Below are positions 45,724 to 54,280 of a stretch of 64,000 nt of DNA, piece by piece. The stretch comes from Planctomycetota bacterium. GTDB lineage: Bacteria > Planctomycetota > UBA1135 > GCA-002686595. The notes beneath the pieces were generated by a model. It saw only the letters and a list, made by a program, of their open reading frames with translations. It was not told the origin of the DNA and ran no database searches. The number at the start of each line of letters is the position of its first letter. Position 1 is the stretch's first letter. The stretch spans positions 61,098 through 125,097 of the forward strand of contig JACKHV010000008.1 in the NCBI GenBank assembly GCA_020638835.1, written 5' to 3'. The position numbers and the translations under genes were made by a program.

Positions 45724-47664
45724 ATGATCTTCCGCGCCCACTTCATCGCCCTCACGCTCGCCCTTTCCGGCCTCCCCCTGCACGCTTCCCAGGAGAACGC
45801 CGCGCCCCGGAGCTTCGACGAGTCCGTCACGGTGCTGCGCATCGGCGACCGCGAGGTCTCGTGGAACGAGTACGGCGCGTGGCTCGTGCGCGTCGCCGGC
45901 ACGCGGCACGTAGACGACACGGCGCGCGAACACGTCGTGCTCCGCGAACTCGCCGCGGCCGGCTTGGAAGTCACGGCCGAGGAAGCGCGCGCTCAGGTGG
46001 AAGCGCAAGCCGAACGCCGCATCGCGACCGCCTTCGAAGGCGACCGCGCGAAGTGGATCGACGAGCTCGAGCGCACGGGATCCGACGAGGCGTCGTTCTT
46101 CGCCGAACACACCGCGGAGGTGCTCGGAGAGCTGCGCGTGCAGACGCTCGTCATGTCGCGCCGCCGCACGGACGAGGCGGGGCTGCGCGCGGCCTGGGAG
46201 ACGCTCTACGGTCCCGGCGGCCGCCAACCCGAGCTGCGCGGCCTGCGCATCGAGATCGAGGAAGTGATCTACCCGGAAGGCGCGGACGCGACCGGCAAGG
46301 AGATGCTCGACCGCGCGAAGCGCAAGCAGGTCGAACGCCGCAGCTCCGAACTCCTGCGCCGCGCGCGCGCCGGCGAAGACTTCGGCGAACTCGTGCTCGA
46401 GAACAGCGACGACGCCGCCTCGCGCGAACTCGACGGCTACCTGCCCGAACCCTACGTGATCACGGACTGGCCCGCCGAGATGGCCGCCGCCCTGCGCACG
46501 GCGAAGGAAGGCAGCTTCGTCGGCCCGTTCTTCGTCGGCAACGCGTGCTGGTGCTTCCAAGTCGTGTCGATCGTCGAGACGCCCTTCGAGTCCGTGAAGG
46601 AACGCATCGTCGACCACCTGCGCAACGATCCGCCGTCCGCGGCCGAGACGCGCGTGCTCTTCACGCAGCTGCTCGCCGGACAGGTCCCGCGCAGCTTGCC
46701 CGAGCTGTGGACGGACCCGACCATGGCGCTCGAGCGCATGGACCGCCCCGTCGCCGCGCTCGGTGACACGGCACTGTCGCGGCGCGAGATGGCCACGTGG
46801 CTCACCGCGCGTCGCGGCTACGCGGAAGCACCGCTCTTCGCGCAGATGCAGCTCGTCGAGGCGCGCGCCGCGTCCGCGGGCGTCGAGCTCTCGGAGCTCG
46901 CCGTGCAGCAGCGCATCGAGGCGGACATCGCCGCGCGCATCGAGCTCGAGCACAAGGGCGACAAGCGCTCCTGGATCGCGGACCTCACCGCCCAGGGCAA
47001 GACCGAAGAGGACTTCCGCCTCGGGCAGGAACCGCGCACGCGGCACGGCTTGCTCGTCGAGCAGATGCTGCTCGCCGAGCGCGTGGTCACGGACGAGGAC
47101 GTGCGGGCGCTCTGGGAGGACCGCTACGGTCCGAACGGCGAGAGCCCGCGCATCCGCGTGATCCTGCGCCGTCCGACGCCCTTGCCGCGGGGCGTGAAGC
47201 CGACCGAGGAACAGATGCGTCAGTACCTGACGAGTCAAGAGCTCGAGATCACGACGCTGCTGAACGAGCTGATCGGTCGCCTGGAGGCCGGTGAGGACTT
47301 CGCGACGCTCGCCAAGCGGTACTCGCAGGACGACGTGACGAAGGACAACGGCGGCCTGCAACCGCACCGCTTCCGCCTCGACACTTGGCCCGAGAACGTG
47401 CGCATGGCGCTGCAGGCGCTCGAGGTCGGCCAGGTCTCGAACGTCGTCGAAGTCGGCAAGGACTACTACATCTTCGAGAACAGCGGCGTCACGACCGTCC
47501 CTCTCGAGGAGGTCGCCGAAGGCCTGCGCAAGGAACTCGTCGAGCGCCGTCCGTCATCGATCGAAGTCGCGCGCTTCATCGCGAACCTCGCGCGTGACGT
47601 CGAGGTCACGATCGATCCCGCGCTCGTCGAGCCGTACTTCAGCGCGACCGCGGCGCAGCGCTGA
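45724..47664 (+). CDS. Secreted parvulin-type peptidyl-prolyl isomerase, two-domain
   Basis: The 646-aa protein has a signal peptide (IALTLALSGLPLHASQEN) and two SurA-like repeats. The first parvulin-like domain is at about 190-310 (LLRRARAGEDFGELVLENSD ... FVGPFFVGNACW), the second at about 470-610 (RLEAGEDFATLAKRYSQDDV ... FRLDTWPENVRMAL). Long charged helices link them. It probably chaperones outer-membrane or secreted proteins. It belongs to the M28-ABC-ABC operon, so export and folding may be linked. Its last 26 bases overlap the convergent glycosyltransferase gene. Confidence 0.87.
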   Translation: MIFRAHFIALTLALSGLPLHASQENAAPRSFDESVTVLRIGDREVSWNEYGAWLVRVAGTRHVDDTAREHVVLRELAAAGLEVTAEEARAQVEAQAERRIATAFEGDRAKWIDELERTGSDEASFFAEHTAEVLGELRVQTLVMSRRRTDEAGLRAAWETLYGPGGRQPELRGLRIEIEEVIYPEGADATGKEMLDRAKRKQVERRSSELLRRARAGEDFGELVLENSDDAASRELDGYLPEPYVITDWPAEMAAALRTAKEGSFVGPFFVGNACWCFQVVSIVETPFESVKERIVDHLRNDPPSAAETRVLFTQLLAGQVPRSLPELWTDPTMALERMDRPVAALGDTALSRREMATWLTARRGYAEAPLFAQMQLVEARAASAGVELSELAVQQRIEADIAARIELEHKGDKRSWIADLTAQGKTEEDFRLGQEPRTRHGLLVEQMLLAERVVTDEDVRALWEDRYGPNGESPRIRVILRRPTPLPRGVKPTEEQMRQYLTSQELEITTLLNELIGRLEAGEDFATLAKRYSQDDVTKDNGGLQPHRFRLDTWPENVRMALQALEVGQVSNVVEVGKDYYIFENSGVTTVPLEEVAEGLRKELVERRPSSIEVARFIANLARDVEVTIDPALVEPYFSATAAQR

Positions 47665-49537
47665 GGCGCGGCGCCCAGCCGTCCGGGTCGCCGTAGCGCT
47701 GGAGGTCCTCGAGGACCGACGCGCGCACGGCGTCGAGTTCCGGCGACGGCTCACCCGCCGACGTCGACAGCTCGTGGAGCAGCCGCGCGTGGGTCGCGAG
47801 CAGGTCGACGTCGGCGCGCATGAACTCGCGCGCCCGACGCAGCTGGCGCTCCGCGCGCGCCGTCTGACCGAGTCCGTCCTGGATGCGCCCCGCGACTCCC
47901 GCGGCGCGCGCGCGTTCGCGGGGGCTGACCGCTTCGTCCTCGAAGACCGCTTGCAGTCGCGCGAGGCAGTCCTGCAGCGCGTCGACGTGCCGAGGGTCGC
48001 GCGGAGCACCGGCGGCGAGCTCGTCGAAGACCACCTCCGCGCGCACCGCGCAGTCGAGGATCGCGAGGCGCGCGCTGTGCGGGTACTCGTCCGAGAGCCG
48101 CGCGGCGATCGGGGCGGCCTCCGCGGCGCGGCCCGACTCGAGCAGCTCGGCGCCGAGGTTGTGGTCGCGTTCCGCCAGGTCGCGCGAGCGCTGCCCCGCG
48201 TCGAAGACGTCCGCGTGCACGACGACGTCGGCGGCGACGAGGACTCCGAGCAGCAGCAGGTAGCGCGCGACCCCCTCCGCGCGCCGCACGCGCAACGCGC
48301 GGTCGGCGAAGTAGCCGGCGAAGGGCAGCAACATCACGAGCAGCGGGAAGCGCGCGCGCATGCTGGTCACGGTCAGCACGATCGTCGCGAGGTAGGCGAC
48401 GAAGGCGAGCGCCAGCAGGTCCCCTCCCCGGCGCGCGTCGGCGTCGACTTCGCGGCGCAGGACGATCCACGCCAGCAGTCCCGCAAGCCCGAACACTCCC
48501 GAGAAACCCCAGCCCGGGAGCGGTAGCCCGAGCACGCGGACGTAGCGCGCGTCCCAGTCGACGAAGTGGTTGTCGGCGACCTCGTAGGCGCCGAGCGTCA
48601 GGCGCTGCTTGTTCCAGAGGATCGCGGCGTGGTCCTCGGGACGCTCCGCGATCGAGTGGCCGAGCTCGCGGATCCAGAAGCGACTCGTCTCGCCGGCGTC
48701 GAGCTCGCGACCGCTGCGGCGCTCCGCCTCGAGCCGCCAGTCGAGTGCCTCGTGCTCCGGCACGCCCCGCACCCAGGGGAACTCCGTCGCCACGCCATAC
48801 GGGTTCTCGAGCGCGTTGCCGCCGTAGAGGTTCGTACCCGCGCCGCTCGTCGTCAGCGCGAAGACGCCGCCGACCGCCAGGTTGCGGATCATCACCGGCG
48901 CGAGGACGAGCGCCGCACCGAGCGCGAAGCTCGCGGCGGGTTTCCACGCGTGCAAGCTGCGGTCGCGCAGGAACGGCCAGAGCGCCAGCACCGGCAGCAG
49001 GATCAGCAGGTTGCCGCGCAACAGTGCACCGAGGCCGCCCAGCACGCCGATCGCGATCCAGCGCTTCGGCGCGGCGTCGCGGTCGCCCGCCAGCGCGAGG
49101 CACAGCGCGGCGAGGATCGGCACGAAGAGGTTCGGCTTCAGCAGCAAGCACGGCATCAGGATCGCGACGGGATGCAGCGCGAACAGCGCGCCGGCTATCC
49201 ACCCGGCGCGCTCCCCGAAGACGCGGCGCGCGAGCATCCACACCAACAGGACGGAGAGCACGCCGAGCCCGACCTGCACGAGGCGTGCGGCCGTGCGGCT
49301 GCCGTCGGTCAAGGAGTAGACGGTGCCGAGCGCGTACGGGTACAGCGGTTCCTGGAAGAAGACCTCGTCGCCGATCCAGTCGCCGGCCGCGATCTCGCGC
49401 GCCCAGCGGTCGTACGACGCTTCGTCGATCACCGGCGCGTCGGCGTGCGGGTGGCGCGCTTCGTAGTCGAAGACGGCGAAGAGGCGCAGCGCCGCGGCGA
49501 GCACCAGCAACGCGACCAACCAGCGGCGCTCGGTCAA
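47639..49537 (-). CDS. Polytopic GT39-like (ArnT/PMT-type) glycosyltransferase with helical C-terminal domain
   Basis: The 632-aa protein has about eleven membrane helices in the first ~450 residues, with the family's early acidic motif (HADAPVIDEASYDRWAREIA) and FFQEPLYPYALGTVYSL in the first periplasmic loop. Such enzymes transfer sugars from polyprenyl-phosphate donors outside the inner membrane. The last ~150 residues are soluble, TPR-like helices (RDLAERDHNLGAELLESGRA). The TTG start at 49537 overlaps the stop of the GT2 gene as TTGA. It is third in the radical SAM-GT2-GT39 operon. The acceptor is unknown. Confidence 0.82.
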   Translation of the reverse strand: MTERRWLVALLVLAAALRLFAVFDYEARHPHADAPVIDEASYDRWAREIAAGDWIGDEVFFQEPLYPYALGTVYSLTDGSRTAARLVQVGLGVLSVLLVWMLARRVFGERAGWIAGALFALHPVAILMPCLLLKPNLFVPILAALCLALAGDRDAAPKRWIAIGVLGGLGALLRGNLLILLPVLALWPFLRDRSLHAWKPAASFALGAALVLAPVMIRNLAVGGVFALTTSGAGTNLYGGNALENPYGVATEFPWVRGVPEHEALDWRLEAERRSGRELDAGETSRFWIRELGHSIAERPEDHAAILWNKQRLTLGAYEVADNHFVDWDARYVRVLGLPLPGWGFSGVFGLAGLLAWIVLRREVDADARRGGDLLALAFVAYLATIVLTVTSMRARFPLLVMLLPFAGYFADRALRVRRAEGVARYLLLLGVLVAADVVVHADVFDAGQRSRDLAERDHNLGAELLESGRAAEAAPIAARLSDEYPHSARLAILDCAVRAEVVFDELAAGAPRDPRHVDALQDCLARLQAVFEDEAVSPRERARAAGVAGRIQDGLGQTARAERQLRRAREFMRADVDLLATHARLLHELSTSAGEPSPELDAVRASVLEDLQRYGDPDGWAPRLSAAPRSR

Positions 49538-50556
49538 CGCTGCATCTCCCAGCGCGTCGAGAGCGGTTCGCGACGCTCGGCGTGGCGCGCTCGCTCGATC
49601 ACGATCAGGAGGCGCAGCACGTGGCGTCCGACGGGAGTCAGGAGCGCCAGCACGAGGAGCGCGCCGGCGACCAGCGCGCCCGCGGCCCCCAAGAGCCAGC
49701 CGCACGCGAGGACGAAGGCGAGCGTGAGGAGCGCGGCGAGGCGCGGCGCCGCGAGCGGGAGCCGGCGGTAGCACCAAGCTTGCACACCGGGGACCGGCGG
49801 CGCGGAGTCGAGCGCCTGCACCCACGCGCGCGCGCGGCGCAGCGCTTGCCCTTCCGCGTCCGCACCCGCGCGCGGCTTCGCCTCGAAGAACACGGCGGAC
49901 TGCAGCAGCTCGATGCGCAGGTCCGGTCGCGCGCGACGCAGCGCGAGGGACAGGTCGAGGTCGTCGGCGGCGATCTCGGGGCGCGGTTGCAGTCCGAGAC
50001 CGGCGCGCCAGGCGAGTAGCTGGCCGTGCACGGAGAACAGGCACCCGCGACGCGACTCGAAGCGCCGAACGGCGGCCGTCCAGCGGTCGAAGGGCGCCGC
50101 GGCCGGACCGGCGTCGCGAGCGTCCGGCGGCGCGGCCCCGTCGGCGGCGAGCTCGTGTACGAAGCGCTGCGCGCCGCACGCCATGCCGAGGCGCGAGTCC
50201 GCCTCGAAGGCTCGGGCGATGGCGACGAGCGCGCCCTCGTCCTGGACGACGTCCGCGTCGGTGAGCAGCACGACGTCCGCCTCGTCCTCGAACTCGTCGA
50301 GCGCCGACGCGATCGCGCCGGCCTTGCCCGGGCGCAGGCGGTTGTCGACGCAGCACGCCGTCGGAAGTCGATCCGCGTGAGCGTGCAGCGCGCGCTCGGC
50401 GGCCGCGCGCGTGCCGTCGTCGGATCCGTCGTCGACGATCACCACGCGGTGCGTGCCTTCCGGCCAGGCTGCGCGCGCCAGGTTGGCGACGCGTCGCTCG
50501 ATCACCAGCGACTCGTTGCGGCACGGAACCAGCACCAGCAGGCGCGGCACGCTCAC
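49534..50556 (-). CDS. Family 2 glycosyltransferase, membrane-bound
   Basis: The 340-aa protein starts VSVPRLLVLVPCRNESLVIE and has VIVDDGSDDGTRAAAERAL, the DxD motif LLTDADVVQD and the Q/RxxRW-region equivalent RRARAWVQALD. Two membrane helices near 245-285 anchor it. It should use a nucleotide-sugar to glycosylate a lipid carrier or polysaccharide. The GTG start at 50556 overlaps the radical SAM stop (GTGA), and its own stop overlaps the start of the GT39-like gene. The three genes look like one synthesis unit. Confidence 0.87.
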   Translation of the reverse strand: MSVPRLLVLVPCRNESLVIERRVANLARAAWPEGTHRVVIVDDGSDDGTRAAAERALHAHADRLPTACCVDNRLRPGKAGAIASALDEFEDEADVVLLTDADVVQDEGALVAIARAFEADSRLGMACGAQRFVHELAADGAAPPDARDAGPAAAPFDRWTAAVRRFESRRGCLFSVHGQLLAWRAGLGLQPRPEIAADDLDLSLALRRARPDLRIELLQSAVFFEAKPRAGADAEGQALRRARAWVQALDSAPPVPGVQAWCYRRLPLAAPRLAALLTLAFVLACGWLLGAAGALVAGALLVLALLTPVGRHVLRLLIVIERARHAERREPLSTRWEMQR

Positions 50557-51638
50557 GACCGCAACGCCTCCAGCGCAAGCCCCGGCCACGCGCGCGGCCG
50601 GAACAGCAGGTTATCGCCCTGCGCGCACTCCCAGGTGCACTTGCAGCGCGTCTCGACGATCTTGCGGCGCAGCTCGTCGGCCTCCGCGCGGTTCCACAGC
50701 GCCGAGAGGTCCCAGTCGACGTCCGCGAGCGAGCCCAGCGAATCGTCGAGCACTTCGCAGGCACGCACCTCGCCGTCCTCGAAGATCACGGCGGAGAGCC
50801 GCGCGGCCGTGCACGGCGGCGGGTCGTCGTTGCGGTCCTCGGCGGTCCTCGCAACGAGCTCGTGCATGCGCCGGTCGCGCGCGCGCAGGACCTTCGCCAG
50901 CGGGAAGTCGTAGCCGCCGAGCACGCCTTCGCGCTGCAGCCCCTCCTTCGTCGCCACGAGCGCCCGGTAGCGCGCGGGGTCGACCTCGAGCTCCGCGGGG
51001 TCGAGCGCGTCGGTGCGCGCGAGGTTGAGCGTCAGGTGGTGCGGGCGCAGATCGCGGCAGAGCTCGTCGAGGTGGTCCCCCAGCACGTCCTGATTGCCGC
51101 CGGTGAGCGTGCTGATGACGCCGACGCCGAGCCGTTCGTGCGCGCGGGAGAGCTCGAGCGCCACGCGTGCCTGCGCGATCGTCGCGGCGTGCGCACCCTT
51201 TCGGGCACGGATGCGGTCGTGCTCGTCCGGCGGCCCGTCGATCGAGAACGACAGCGAGAGGAAGGTCTCGGGGCAGCGCGCGAGGATCTCGAGCGCGGCG
51301 TCCAGCTGTCCGTCGACGAGCCCGTTGGTGGGGATCGCGAGGTGGCGCAGACCATGCCGACCGAAGGCCTCGGCGCACGCGGGCAGGTCGTCGCGCAGGA
51401 AGGGCTCTCCTCCGCCGAAGCTCACCCACAGGAGCGGCCCCATGCGCGCCGCGGAGTCGGCGAGCTTGCGCACCTCGTCGAGGCAAGGACCTTCCTTCGA
51501 CGCCGCGACTTCCCGCCAGTGGAAGCAGTGCTTGCAACGCAGGTTGCAGCGGCCTGTCACGAACAGCGTCAAGTGCAGCGGCGGGCCGTTGCGCCTCAGG
51601 CTGCGCGCGAGGAAGGGCAGATAGCGGAGGGCGGTCAA
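50553..51638 (-). CDS. SPASM-like radical SAM protein
   Basis: The 361-aa protein has the radical SAM motif TGRCNLRCKHCFHW, SFGGGEPFLRDDLPACAEA and SFSIDGPPDEHDRI. The C-terminal cysteines (PPPCTAARLSAVIFEDGEVR, EVRACEVLDD, TRCKCTWECAQGD) form a SPASM/twitch-type auxiliary cluster site. Such proteins modify peptides or sugars. No short precursor peptide gene was found beside it. Its coupling to GT2 and GT39-like genes suggests a modified sugar or lipid carrier as substrate (inference). Confidence 0.9.
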   Translation of the reverse strand: MTALRYLPFLARSLRRNGPPLHLTLFVTGRCNLRCKHCFHWREVAASKEGPCLDEVRKLADSAARMGPLLWVSFGGGEPFLRDDLPACAEAFGRHGLRHLAIPTNGLVDGQLDAALEILARCPETFLSLSFSIDGPPDEHDRIRARKGAHAATIAQARVALELSRAHERLGVGVISTLTGGNQDVLGDHLDELCRDLRPHHLTLNLARTDALDPAELEVDPARYRALVATKEGLQREGVLGGYDFPLAKVLRARDRRMHELVARTAEDRNDDPPPCTAARLSAVIFEDGEVRACEVLDDSLGSLADVDWDLSALWNRAEADELRRKIVETRCKCTWECAQGDNLLFRPRAWPGLALEALRS

Positions 51639-51703
51639 GCGTTCGAGCTGGCGAGGGACGTGCGGAGGAGGAGCGTACGGTGTCGCGCTCCGGAGCGCAC
51701 GTG

Positions 51704-51747
51704 GACGAGAGCCCCACCAGCCCCGCGGGGATGATGAGGCTCTCGTC
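51704..51747 (-). terminator. Two-tier hairpin after the FG-GAP gene
   Basis: 51704-51713 (gacgagagcc) pairs perfectly with 51738-51747 (ggctctcgtc). Inside lies a second palindrome, ccccgcgggg (51721-51730). It is 33 bp past the FG-GAP stop on the minus strand and probably ends that transcript. Confidence 0.55.
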
Positions 51748-51780
51748 GTTCGGATGCGCCGTGGGTCGGCGCCGCTGCCG

Positions 51781-54007
51781 TCAGGGCATCCAGGTCAGCT
51801 CGAGGCCGCCCGAGAAGTTCGAGCCCTGGCCGCAGACCGAGCCCGGGCCCGGGTCGCGGTACCACGCCTGGTAGTAGCGCACCGTGCCGGGCAGGCTGAG
51901 GTTGCCCTCGGTCACGATCGAGAAGCTCGTCGAGGCCGAGCCGGTCGGGTCGAGGAACTCGACGCCCATCCGCAGGGTCGGGTTGCCCATGCAGAGCTTG
52001 CCGTCCTTGAACGGCAGCGCGATCGCGTTCGTGCCCTGCACGAAGAGCGTCGGCTGGCCGGGACGCGCTTGCGAGATGCTGAGCACCAGGTCGTCCGCGC
52101 CGATGCTGGCCGAGCCGCTCGCGACCAGGATCGCGCCGTGCCCCTGCGAGTTCAGGCAGCCCTCGCCCGCGCCGAGCGTGCTGTTGTTGCCGCACTGGCA
52201 GTTCGTGCCGTCCGAGCCGTCGCCCTGGCACATCGGCGTGCCGAGCGCGCCGCCGCCCGTCGCGACGTAGCTCAGGATCGCGGACGAGCCCTGGTTGCCG
52301 TACTCGTCCTCGGAGAAGACCTGGTAGGTGATGTTGCCGACGAGGGTGCCGTCGATCTCGCCGCGGAAGATCTGGCCGCCGGACGACCTCATCGGGACGA
52401 TCGTCGCCGGGCCGCCGTTCACCTTCACTTCGAGCCACGTCTCGTTGTACCAGGTGATGTAGTACGGCGCGTTGTCGTAGACGTGCGCGCGGACCACCGT
52501 CGCCGCCGGACCGGCCGCGCGAGCGGGCGCTTGCTCGACGTTCGGGATGTTCGGCGCAAAGGTGTCTTGCGGACCCGAGCCGTTTTCGCGGATCGTGTTC
52601 TCCCAGTACAGGTTGCGCGAGCCGTTGTCGTTGCTCACGAAGATGTCGTAGTCGCCGTCACCGTCGACGTCGCAGCAGTCCGCGTCGAGCGCCACGTAGC
52701 TCTCGAAGGGCAGGCCCGTCATCAGCGAGAAGTCGAAGCCGACGCCTCCGTTGTTGTTGTTCCGGTAGAGCTTGTTCTGACCGGAGAAGTTCGCCACGAA
52801 CAGGTCGAGGTCGCCGTCCAGGTCGTAGTCGAGGAAGTCGCCCTCGTTGTCGTCGTTCTGCGAGCCCGGCAGGGTCTGGTCGATCGTGAACTGCCCGGTG
52901 CCGTCGTTCTCCAGCGTGATGTCGTTGAAGTTGAAGAAGGACACCGTCCAGTTCAGGCCGTAGATGTCGAGGTCGCCGTCGCCGTCGAGGTCGCCCATCT
53001 CCTGCTCGTAGTGGCCGTCGCCGGTCGAGTATCCCGCCGGGAAGGTGCCGGTGATGTCGCGGAAGCCGAGCGTCCCGCCGTTCTCCTCGAGCCGGTTCTG
53101 GAACAAGCGCGGGAGTTCCTGGCGCGCGCCGTGCAGCACGTCGAGGTCGAAGTCGCCGTCGATGTCGCCCAGGTCGATGTCGAGCGCGCTGGACGCGATG
53201 TCGCAGTTCACGCCCGTGATGTTCGTCGTGTCCGCCTGCTGCGTGCCTTCGCACCACAGGCCCGGCTCGCCGTTCGCGATCAGGCGGTTCGGCAGCTGGT
53301 AACCGGACGGGTTGAACTCCTCGAAGAAGCCGGCGCCGTCGTTCAGGAAGATCCGGCTCGGCAGGTTGCCCCCGAACTGACCGCCGTAGCTCGAGTGGAA
53401 CAGGTCCATGTCCCCGTCGTTGTCGAGGTCGCCGAAGTCGCAGTCGCACGAGAAGTCGATGAAGCCCCCGCCGGGCAGCACGTCGACCGTCGGGACGGAG
53501 GATCCGGCGCCGCCGAGGTTGACCCAGCGCGTCGAGGTCTCGTCCACGTAGGACCCCGAGTGCACGCCGGTGTTCACCCACCAGCGGTTCGTCTCGTTCA
53601 CGATCGTGGACGTGTTCGAGACGTAGATGTCGAGGTCGGTGTCGCCGTCGATGTCGACGAACTCGATGTCGCGGCTCTGGTCGTTCAGCGACGGGAAGCG
53701 CGCGTTCGTCTCGTCGAGGAAGACGCCCTTGGTCCCCGCCTGCAGGCCGCCCTGGTTGATCCAGATGCGGTTCTGGTCGCGGCTGTTGTCGCCCCCGTCG
53801 GCGAAGATCGCGTCCCAGTCGCCGTCGTTGTCCACGTCGCCGAAGTCGACGTTCTCGGAAGCCGAGTTGTTGTTCGGGTTGCCCGAGGGGATGTCCGTCG
53901 TGTTGTCGACGAACTGCGCGGAGGCTCCCGCGGAGAGCAGAGCTGAGACCGGCGAGGCCGAGGGCAAGACGGAAGCGGACCTCGCGGAGGTCGTGGAGCG
54001 GAGCCAT
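51781..54007 (-). CDS. FG-GAP/VCBS repeat surface protein, copy 1, with apparent frameshift in the signal peptide
   Basis: The mature part (about 700 aa) holds seven Ca-binding-type FG-GAP loops (DVDNDGDWD, DLDNDGDMDLF, DLDGDGDLDIY, DVDGDGDYDIF) that form a propeller, then the Cys module (CQGDG, CQCGN, GCLNSQG, LCMGN, AWYRDP, GQGSNFSGG). The ATG at 54007, preceded by AGGATTCTCC like its paralog, starts MAPLHDLREVRFRLALGLAGL. The downstream frame LLSAGASAQFVDN is shifted by one base, somewhere in about 53921-53960. One base removed there would restore a signal peptide like that of copy 2. This may be a sequencing error, a real inactivating mutation, or programmed; it cannot be decided here. 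Confidence 0.8.
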
Positions 54008-54280
54008 GGAGAATCCTGGATGCGGGGGGCGGGGGGCGGCGGAGGGCCCCGGGAGAGGGCCTGGACCGGCTCTACCCCCCCAAGCCTACCCGCAAACCCT
54101 GTCCGGGGCCGGGTGAGCCCGCGCCGGTCGTAAGGCACGCCGGAAGCGCCGCTTGAGGGTCTCGGGCGGCCGTTCCGAACCCCCGCGCGCCCGGCGCCGG
54201 GATGCGCCGCGAGCCACGGCCGGACGCCGTGGCTCGCTGCGTGAAGTGCCGGTGGGACCCCGCTCGGGCCCCGCCCGCCG
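54008..54280. other. Intergenic region between the tandem FG-GAP genes
   Basis: It contains the leader of copy 1 and a hairpin terminator for copy 2 (54209-54237). No coding potential was recognised. Confidence 0.45.
54209..54237 (-). terminator. Hairpin terminator after FG-GAP copy 2
   Basis: A 12-bp perfect stem, gcgagccacggc (54209-54220) with gccgtggctcgc (54226-54237), and loop CGGAC. It lies 43 bp beyond the minus-strand stop at 54281. Confidence 0.6.

Noticed and set aside
54008..54138. Longer start for FG-GAP copy 1 at 54138, which stays in the mature frame
   Set aside because: That extension is low-complexity and lacks a signal peptide. The paralog and the shared ribosome-site sequence support 54007, which implies a frameshift instead.
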